DNA from: CAZAMT01 sp964486145
GTDB lineage: Bacteria; Bacteroidota; Bacteroidia; Bacteroidales; JAAAOM01
Assembly: GCA_964486145.1 (NCBI GenBank)
Contig: CAZAMT010000120.1
Location: 1-11,841, forward strand
Reading direction: 5' to 3'
Length of the DNA stretch: 11,841 nt
The position numbers and the translations under genes were made by a program. Numbering within the stretch: the stretch's first letter is position 1; each line of letters begins with the position of its first letter. This document shows, one piece after another, positions 6,930 through 11,841 of this stretch. The notes under the pieces were generated by a model. That model saw only the letters and a list, made by a program, of their open reading frames with translations, was not told where the DNA came from and searched no databases.

Positions 6930-7769
6930 ATGAGCCGCAAAGATTTAATTAAATTCCTGGTAAGTAAACATTTTTTTAACAATCTGGCAATTGCTATAGG
7001 AATAGCCTTGGGAATATTTGTATTGTTGTTTATTTCTCTTAGAATTTACACGCATCATGGTGAAGCACTCGCCGTTCCCGATTTGTTTGGTTATACCCTT
7101 GAGGAAGCTGATTCAGTGATAAATGACAGGATGATGACGTACAAAGTCATTGATTCCGTTTACATTCAGGAACTTGAGAAAGGTACGGTGGTTGAGCAAC
7201 ATCCAAAGCCAAATTTCAAAGTGAAAGAAAACCGTACAATTTTTATTACGATGAATGCTCAATCTCCCGAGAAAATTGTTATGCCCAAAGTTACTGAGGT
7301 ATCACTCCGACAGGCTGAGGCACTGCTGACATCCCATGGATTAAGACTGGGAGAACTGATTTATAAACCGGATGTTGCCAAAAACTATGTGCTGGATCAA
7401 CAACACGATGGACAACAAATTGAACCCGGTGACACCATCGTAAAGGGAAGTATAATCAATTTGGTTTTAGGAACCGGTCTGGGCGGACAGGCAACTGGCG
7501 TACCCGATTTATTGGGCCTTACCTGGCGGGAAGCTGATGACGTTACAAAAGATGCATTCTTGAATCTTGGATTCCCTATTTATGATAACAGTATCCTAAC
7601 AGAAGAGGATTCTTTAAATGCGAAAATTTATCGTCAAAAACCTATGGCCGGAAGACAAATTCAAATTCCTATGGGTTCATACATTGATGTGTGGTTAACG
7701 GCTGATACGGTGAAATTGCAGGAAACCATTGAAATTACTGAAACTGAGAATGAAGAGTTTTTATATTAA
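6930..7769 (+). CDS. Membrane-anchored protein with three PASTA domains
   Basis: A 279-residue protein with a short basic cytoplasmic start, one membrane helix (about 17-39, NNLAIAIGIALGIFVLLFI) and three extracytoplasmic PASTA repeats at about 44-111, 114-182 and 188-259. Each opens with a V/M-P-[DK]-hydrophobic stretch (VPDLFGYTLEEAD, MPKVTEVSLRQAE, VPDLLGLTWREAD) and has the typical late turn with a proline (EQHPKPNFKVKEN, DQQHDGQQIEPGD, RQKPMAGRQIQIP). PASTA domains of Firmicutes and Actinobacteria Ser/Thr kinases and PBPs contact peptidoglycan or its fragments. Here there is no kinase or transpeptidase domain, so the protein probably acts as a periplasmic cell-wall sensor or scaffold; that is inference. 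Its stop overlaps the next gene's start by 20 bases. A wall role fits the nearby ddl. The acidic C-terminus (ETENEEF) is unremarkable. Confidence 0.9.
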   Translation: MSRKDLIKFLVSKHFFNNLAIAIGIALGIFVLLFISLRIYTHHGEALAVPDLFGYTLEEADSVINDRMMTYKVIDSVYIQELEKGTVVEQHPKPNFKVKENRTIFITMNAQSPEKIVMPKVTEVSLRQAEALLTSHGLRLGELIYKPDVAKNYVLDQQHDGQQIEPGDTIVKGSIINLVLGTGLGGQATGVPDLLGLTWREADDVTKDAFLNLGFPIYDNSILTEEDSLNAKIYRQKPMAGRQIQIPMGSYIDVWLTADTVKLQETIEITETENEEFLY

Positions 7770-9609
7770 CGGTATTGTTTGTTTTTTGATTAGCAACCTG
7801 GCATTTTTTGCAGAAGCCCAGCAGGAGCATGTGTCAGAACTTTCAGTAAATCCGGCTGCTTATAACAGAAGTGTGCTGCAACTAAAATCTACCATTGCCG
7901 ATACACTTGAATTACCCTTTTTTGATGACTTCACCTATCCTTCGAATAAATTGAACGAGTTTAACTGGTTAGATAGAAATGTTTCTGTGAATGAATCGTA
8001 TGCCATCGATCCCATTTCAACGGGTACTGCTACATTTGATGCTTTAAATTTATATGGAAAAATTTACGATCATGCCGGTGTTTTTCCGTTTGAAGCAGAC
8101 CATCTTACATCCAAACCGATCAACCTGGAGGGTAAAAGCAACGTTTACGTTAGTTTCTTTTATCAGCCTGAGGGATTCGGCGATCAGCCCGAAGTTGGTG
8201 ATAGCTTGATGCTGTATTTTAAATCGGTCCCGGACAACTCCTGGGTGCCCGTATGGTCAGTTCCTGGTGAAGGATTACATGATTTTAAACAGGCAATGGT
8301 GCCCATTGATGAAGACCGGTTTTTGAAAAACGGCTTTCAGTTTCGGTTTACCAATAAAGCCAGTTTATCCAAAGAACCGGTTCCGGGTTTAAAAACCAAT
8401 ACCGATCACTGGCATTTGGATTACCTCTATCTTGATGAAAACAGGTCAGCATCAGATACAACTTACAATGATGTTGTTTTTTCTCAGCGCATTGGATCCA
8501 TTCTTGAAAATTATTCGATTGTACCGTGGAAGCATTTCCCGAATGCACGCAACCAGGAACTTAAAAGAAAGCAGTTAACACTCCATGTTAAGAACCTGAA
8601 TTCTCTCGTTTTACAGGTGGATATCCGGTATCTTTTTCAAGATGAATTAAATCCATTGCATCAATCAACGTTTACCTACAACCCGGCAAATTTAAAAGCC
8701 GGAGAAGACACCACATTTATAGAGGATATTGATTTTGATTTTATTTTGAGTGAATCAGATGATTCGGCCATATTTTTGGTAAAAACAAACCTGAGGGGTA
8801 TTGATAATGATTTTAACCGTGTAAAGAATGATACCCTGATTCATTACCAAAAATTCGAAGATTTTTACGCGTATGATGATGGCAGCGCGGAGGCCGGCTA
8901 TGGATTTCGTGGAATTGGTTCCGAGGTTGCTCAACTGGCATATTTCTACGAAACTTATAAGGATGATTCACTCAGGGCTATTGATATAAAATTTAATCCT
9001 ACCATTGGCGATACACTCAATGGACAGTCATTCTGGCTTACAATTTGGGCATTTGATGAGCAAAATGAATTGCCTGGAAATATTCTGTATGAAAAAATTG
9101 AACCAGTAAAAGCCATTGAAACAGGATTTATCAGATATGAACTGGATGCTCCCATTTTTATGACTGGTAAATTTTTTATTGGGTGGCAACAGGTATACTC
9201 CAATTATTTAAATATTGGTTACGACAGAAACAGGAACAATAGTGAAAATACGTATATCAATTTTAATGGGTTCTGGCAAAATTCAGGTGAATCCGGAACA
9301 TTGATGATACGGCCCGTGTTTGGCGAAAAGAAACTCGTAACCCATAATTTCGATGAGACGATCAACAATGGTCATCAAGAAATCTCTGTTTATCCAAATC
9401 CTGCTTCCGACCAATTACATATAAATGGTTTAGGTCAGGTCCGGTCTTGGACAGCCACAATCTATGATCTTACAGGCAAAGTGATTTTAACACAACCGTT
9501 GACAGGCAATTTGCTGAAAGTAACTTCACTTGAACCTGGAATATATTTTCTGAAAGTACAAAACCGTCTCGGAGTGAATCACACAAAAAAGATCATGATT
9601 AGCAAATGA
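7750..9609 (+). CDS. Secreted protein with T9SS type A C-terminal sorting domain
   Basis: Exported protein of about 619 residues with unknown function. The start at 7750 is preferred because it begins a clean signal peptide (MKSFYINGIVCFLISNLAFF, likely cut after AEA); an ATG at 7729 would place seven extra residues before it. The N-terminal third (about 45-240) is rich in beta strands and aromatics (DDFTYPS, NLYGKIYDHAG, YVSFFYQPEGFGDQ, DHWHLDYLYLDENR), resembling the jelly-roll or MAM-like modules common in T9SS cargo. The middle is also predicted beta-rich. The last 75 residues or so carry the type A sorting signal: SVYPNPASDQLHI, then TIYDLTGKVI, then LEPGIYFLKVQ and a basic end KKIMISK. 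It is therefore probably carried over the outer membrane by the Por/T9SS machinery and anchored at the surface or released. No catalytic motif was recognised. It overlaps the PASTA gene and, by four bases (ATGA), the next gene. Confidence 0.87.
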   Translation: MKSFYINGIVCFLISNLAFFAEAQQEHVSELSVNPAAYNRSVLQLKSTIADTLELPFFDDFTYPSNKLNEFNWLDRNVSVNESYAIDPISTGTATFDALNLYGKIYDHAGVFPFEADHLTSKPINLEGKSNVYVSFFYQPEGFGDQPEVGDSLMLYFKSVPDNSWVPVWSVPGEGLHDFKQAMVPIDEDRFLKNGFQFRFTNKASLSKEPVPGLKTNTDHWHLDYLYLDENRSASDTTYNDVVFSQRIGSILENYSIVPWKHFPNARNQELKRKQLTLHVKNLNSLVLQVDIRYLFQDELNPLHQSTFTYNPANLKAGEDTTFIEDIDFDFILSESDDSAIFLVKTNLRGIDNDFNRVKNDTLIHYQKFEDFYAYDDGSAEAGYGFRGIGSEVAQLAYFYETYKDDSLRAIDIKFNPTIGDTLNGQSFWLTIWAFDEQNELPGNILYEKIEPVKAIETGFIRYELDAPIFMTGKFFIGWQQVYSNYLNIGYDRNRNNSENTYINFNGFWQNSGESGTLMIRPVFGEKKLVTHNFDETINNGHQEISVYPNPASDQLHINGLGQVRSWTATIYDLTGKVILTQPLTGNLLKVTSLEPGIYFLKVQNRLGVNHTKKIMISK

Positions 9610-10652
9610 GTGATGAAGAGATTCAGGATAATGAACAAGGTGAATTGTATGAGCACCACCGTTTTCTGGTTGATCCTGGCCAGGGGGCGCTTCGAATAGA
9701 CAAGTTTTTGTTTCATAAGCTCGAAAATGTTTCACGCACGAAAATTCAGAATGCCGCCAATGCCGGTAATATACTTGTGAACAATTTTTCTGTGAAGCCA
9801 AATTATAAAGTCAAACCCGGAGATGAAATATCCATTGTTCTTCCGCATCCCCCAAGGGTACTTGAAATTATCCCCGAAAATATACCTATACACATTGTTT
9901 ATGAGGATGATGATATCATTGTAGTTAATAAAGAAGCTGGCATGGTTGTCCATCCGGGACATGGAAATTATACCGGTACACTGGTGAATGCACTCACATG
10001 GCATTTAAAAGATCTGCCGTTGTTTCAAAAAGGAGAAGTAAGGCCTGGCCTTGTGCACCGCATTGATAAAGATACATCTGGTGTATTGGTTATAGCTAAA
10101 ACAGAACCAGCCTTGAACAGGCTGGCAAAACAGTTTTATGATCGTTCAACCGATCGGAAATATAATGCACTTGTATGGGGAAATTTGAAAGAAGATGAAG
10201 GTACCGTTACCGGACATATTGGCAGAAGCATGAAAGACCGAATGAGATTTGCTGTGTTTCCTGATGAGAGTTACGGGAAGCACGCAATTACTCACTACAA
10301 GGTGATGGAAAGACTTGGATATGTGAACTTGATTGAATGTAAACTGGAGACCGGTCGCACGCATCAAATCCGGGTGCATATGGAATACATCGGGCATCCG
10401 TTGTTTAATGATGCCAGGTATGGGGGCGATCAGATTCTGAAAGGTACAACATTTACCAAATACAAACAGTTTGTAAAAAATTGTTTTTCATTACTGCCCC
10501 GGCAGGCATTGCATGCAAGGTCTCTGGCGTTTGATCATCCAACAACAGGAGAACGATTGGTTTTTGAATCGGAAGTACCCAAAGATATGCAGAACGTGCT
10601 GGAAAAGTGGAGGGTGTATGTAAATGCTCGTGATTTGGAAGATGACCAATAA
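9606..10652 (+). CDS. RluA/RluD-family 23S rRNA pseudouridine synthase
   Basis: Converts uridine to pseudouridine in structured RNA, most likely 23S rRNA helix 69 if it is a true RluD equivalent. It has 348 residues. An acidic leader is followed by an S4 RNA-binding domain (about 29-76, RIDKFLFHKLENVSRTKIQNA). The catalytic core contains HRIDKDTSGVLVIAK with Asp154 as catalytic residue, the conserved strand ILYEDDDIIVVNK-like segment at 97-109 with HPGHGN just after, and RTHQIRVHMEYIGHPLFND at 251-269. Length and S4 domain favour the RluD/RluC side over RluA, which lacks S4; the substrate site is not proven. The ATG overlaps the T9SS gene's TGA as ATGA, suggesting translational coupling. Position between the PASTA gene and ddl matches what I recall from other Bacteroidota. 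Confidence 0.93.
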   Translation: MSDEEIQDNEQGELYEHHRFLVDPGQGALRIDKFLFHKLENVSRTKIQNAANAGNILVNNFSVKPNYKVKPGDEISIVLPHPPRVLEIIPENIPIHIVYEDDDIIVVNKEAGMVVHPGHGNYTGTLVNALTWHLKDLPLFQKGEVRPGLVHRIDKDTSGVLVIAKTEPALNRLAKQFYDRSTDRKYNALVWGNLKEDEGTVTGHIGRSMKDRMRFAVFPDESYGKHAITHYKVMERLGYVNLIECKLETGRTHQIRVHMEYIGHPLFNDARYGGDQILKGTTFTKYKQFVKNCFSLLPRQALHARSLAFDHPTTGERLVFESEVPKDMQNVLEKWRVYVNARDLEDDQ

Positions 10653-10668
10653 ACCCTTCATAAATCAG

Positions 10669-10688
10669 CATCCCTGAAAGAGGTGATG
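10669..10688 (+). terminator. Weak hairpin after the RluA-family gene
   Basis: CATC-CCT and AGG-T-GATG pair as a 7-bp stem with one bulged T and a GAAAG loop. It is followed by TAATTTTAAT instead of a clean T-run. It lies between the RluA-family stop and the ddl -7 element, so it could end or weaken the upstream transcript. Stability is modest and the call is tentative. Confidence 0.25.
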
Positions 10689-10711
10689 TAATTTTAATGC
10701 AGTTTCTTTTC

Positions 10712-10719
10712 TATATTTG
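10712..10719 (+). promoter_or_regulatory. Candidate Bacteroidota -7 element for ddl
   Basis: TATATTTG matches TAnnTTTG and ends 23 bases before the ddl ATG. No clear TTTG is found 19 bases upstream, only a run of T. It suggests ddl can be transcribed separately from the PASTA cluster. Confidence 0.5.
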
Positions 10720-10742
10720 AGTCAATTTTTTAAATAGCTTTT

Positions 10743-11726
10743 ATGAAAACCATTGCCATTGTTGCCGGAGGGTATTCTTCAGAATATGTTATTTCAGTAC
10801 AAAGTGCTGCCCAGGTGTTTGACGCACTGAACAAACAAAAATATTTACCCTATGTTGTAGAAATACAGCAATTTAAATGGTTTGTCAAAATCCCGGGAGA
10901 AGAGGTTGACATCGATAAAAACGATTTTTCCTTTACAACGAAGGGGGGTAAAGTTACATTTGACTGTGTGTTTATCGCTATTCACGGTACCCCGGGAGAG
11001 GATGGGAAACTGCAAAGTTATTTTGAAATGTTAAATATCCCGTATACTTCTTGTAACAGCTTTACATCATTGCTGACCTTCAATAAATATGCTACAAAGA
11101 TTTACCTTGAAAAGGCCGGAATCCTCTCGGCAAATGCAGTATTGGTGCGTTACAAGCAAAAGGTAAACGCTCACCCTATGGTGAAACACCTTGGTCTTCC
11201 TGCATTTGTAAAACCCAACAATGCCGGTTCAAGTTTTGGAGTTACCAAGGTTAAGCTGGAAGAACATTTGCAAAAAGCCGTGGAAGATGCCTTAAAGGAG
11301 GATCATGAAGTAATAGTTGAAGAATTCATTGAAGGTACTGAAGTTACCTGTGGTATTGCGAAACTGAGTGATCAGGAATTGATTTTACCTTTGACTGAAA
11401 TTGTAAGCAAAAAGGAATTTTTTGATTATGAAGCAAAATATACGCCGGGTATGTCCGATGAAATAACTCCTGCGCGCATCGATGATAAATTAACAAAACA
11501 GATACAACAGCTATCATCAAAAATTTATGATGTGCTGGATTGCAAAGGTTTGGTGCGGGTCGATTTTATCATCCGGAAAGGCGATCCATACTTCCTTGAG
11601 ATTAACACCGTTCCCGGGATGAGCAAGAACAGCATTGTACCAAAAATGATTCGCACTGCAGAGAAAACAGAAGGTGAAGTTTATGGTATGTTAATAGAAG
11701 ATGCACTAAGAAAGAAAAGTTCATAA
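10743..11726 (+). CDS. ddl: D-alanine--D-alanine ligase
   Basis: ATP-dependent ligation of two D-alanines in the cytoplasm, supplying the dipeptide that MurF adds to UDP-MurNAc-tripeptide. It has 327 residues, normal for Ddl. The N-terminal substrate domain opens IAIVAGGYSSEYVIS with Glu14 in the family position, followed by HGTPGEDGKLQ (81-91). The ATP-grasp part shows FVKPNNAGSSFGV (155-167, glycine/serine-rich loop), EEFIEGTEVTCG (193-204), the omega-loop-like FDYEAKYTPG (227-236), RVDF (272-275) and the metal-binding EINTVPGM (286-293, Glu286 and Asn288). The Tyr in FDYEAKY fits a D-Ala-D-Ala enzyme; VanA-type D-lactate ligases differ here, so vancomycin-type specificity is unlikely. The start follows a -7 promoter match and no alternative is needed. 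It converges on the methyltransferase fragment, four bases away. Confidence 0.96.
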   Translation: MKTIAIVAGGYSSEYVISVQSAAQVFDALNKQKYLPYVVEIQQFKWFVKIPGEEVDIDKNDFSFTTKGGKVTFDCVFIAIHGTPGEDGKLQSYFEMLNIPYTSCNSFTSLLTFNKYATKIYLEKAGILSANAVLVRYKQKVNAHPMVKHLGLPAFVKPNNAGSSFGVTKVKLEEHLQKAVEDALKEDHEVIVEEFIEGTEVTCGIAKLSDQELILPLTEIVSKKEFFDYEAKYTPGMSDEITPARIDDKLTKQIQQLSSKIYDVLDCKGLVRVDFIIRKGDPYFLEINTVPGMSKNSIVPKMIRTAEKTEGEVYGMLIEDALRKKSS

Positions 11727-11748
11727 GCCGTTATCCTTTTCTTTTTTG
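11707..11748. terminator. Possible bidirectional terminator between ddl and the methyltransferase end
   Basis: AAAGAAAAG (11711-11719) is perfectly complementary to CTTTTCTTT (11736-11744). The pairing extends to about 13 bp with two G-T wobbles (11707-11719 with 11736-11748). Inside the loop, ATAA (11723-11726) can pair with TTAT (11731-11734) around GCCG. Each strand ends in a T-rich stretch, and the hairpin covers both stop codons of the convergent genes, the usual place for a shared terminator. The stem is mostly A-T, so strength is uncertain. Confidence 0.45.
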
Positions 11749-11841
11749 TTTCTTTAAAGCTTTTCCTTTGCCATCGTGTTTTTGTGCTGCCTGGTATGTT
11801 GAACCTCCACCACCAAATGGATCGAATACGATATCATTTAT
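11731..11841 (-). CDS. C-terminal end of a DNA methyltransferase-like gene (partial)
   Basis: The minus strand is open from the window edge to a TAA at 11731-11733, giving 36 residues. It begins INDIVFDPFGGGGSTYQAAQ, and DPFGGGGST is the S-adenosylmethionine-binding motif I (DPFxGxGT/S) of N4-cytosine/N6-adenine DNA methyltransferases. Motif I near the C-terminus fits the beta-class order, in which the catalytic motif IV comes first. Beta-class enzymes normally continue for some 30 or more residues with motif II and a final helix; here only a lysine-rich tail (KHDGKGKALKKQKRKG) follows. The gene may be truncated, or belong to a variant with a short end. It converges on ddl with a four-base gap. 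The catalytic part and any restriction partner lie outside the window. Confidence 0.65.
   Translation of the reverse strand: MNDIVFDPFGGGGSTYQAAQKHDGKGKALKKQKRKG

Noticed and set aside
10146..10397. Minus-strand 83-codon frame, and similar ones at 9732-10004 and 10453-10671
   Set aside because: All are antisense to the well-supported RluA-family synthase with its complete motifs.

Overview
The window is chromosomal DNA from a member of the Bacteroidota. Three signs agree: a secreted protein with a type IX secretion (T9SS) type A C-terminal sorting domain, AT-rich spacers with matches to the Bacteroidota -7 promoter element TAnnTTTG just upstream of several genes, and start codons without recognisable Shine-Dalgarno sequences. 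The order within the phylum cannot be fixed from this sequence. No rRNA, tRNA, CRISPR array, insertion sequence or phage gene was seen. The content is largely core housekeeping.

Left part, minus strand (about 71-4279): a tightly packed envelope-efflux operon, read right to left. It encodes a MacA/HlyD-like periplasmic adaptor, a MacB-type ABC permease and a TolC-like outer-membrane factor. Neighbouring genes overlap by 1 base at adaptor/permease; permease and outer-membrane factor are 7 bases apart, or overlap by 8 with the earlier start. No ATP-binding subunit is present, so the ATPase must be encoded elsewhere. A convergent partial gene on the plus strand (1-81) appears to overlap the end of the TolC-like gene. 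Further right on the minus strand is glmM (4515-5906), a phosphoglucosamine mutase-type enzyme for UDP-GlcNAc and peptidoglycan precursor supply. The 235-base spacer between them holds overlapping inverted repeats.

Right part, plus strand: a divergent spacer (5907-6031), with a -7 match facing each way and a 6-bp inverted repeat, separates glmM from an RluB/RsuA-type pseudouridine synthase. Next comes a run of a membrane-anchored protein with three PASTA domains, a T9SS-exported protein and an RluA/RluD-type pseudouridine synthase, joined by short overlaps (20 and 4 bases). After a short spacer with its own -7 match comes ddl, D-alanine--D-alanine ligase. PASTA protein, RluA-family synthase and Ddl are, from memory, a familiar Bacteroidota neighbourhood. 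The T9SS cargo gene between the first two is the less usual part.

Right edge: on the minus strand, four bases past ddl, is the C-terminal end of a gene with a DNA-methyltransferase motif I (DPFGGGGST). It stops about 20 residues after that motif. An AT-rich hairpin spanning both stop codons may act as a bidirectional terminator.

The theme is envelope biogenesis (GlmM, Ddl, PASTA, T9SS cargo, tripartite efflux) plus rRNA modification. I found no clear undescribed system. The best leads are the efflux operon without an ATPase, the T9SS cargo coupled to the PASTA/RluA genes, and the short methyltransferase end.
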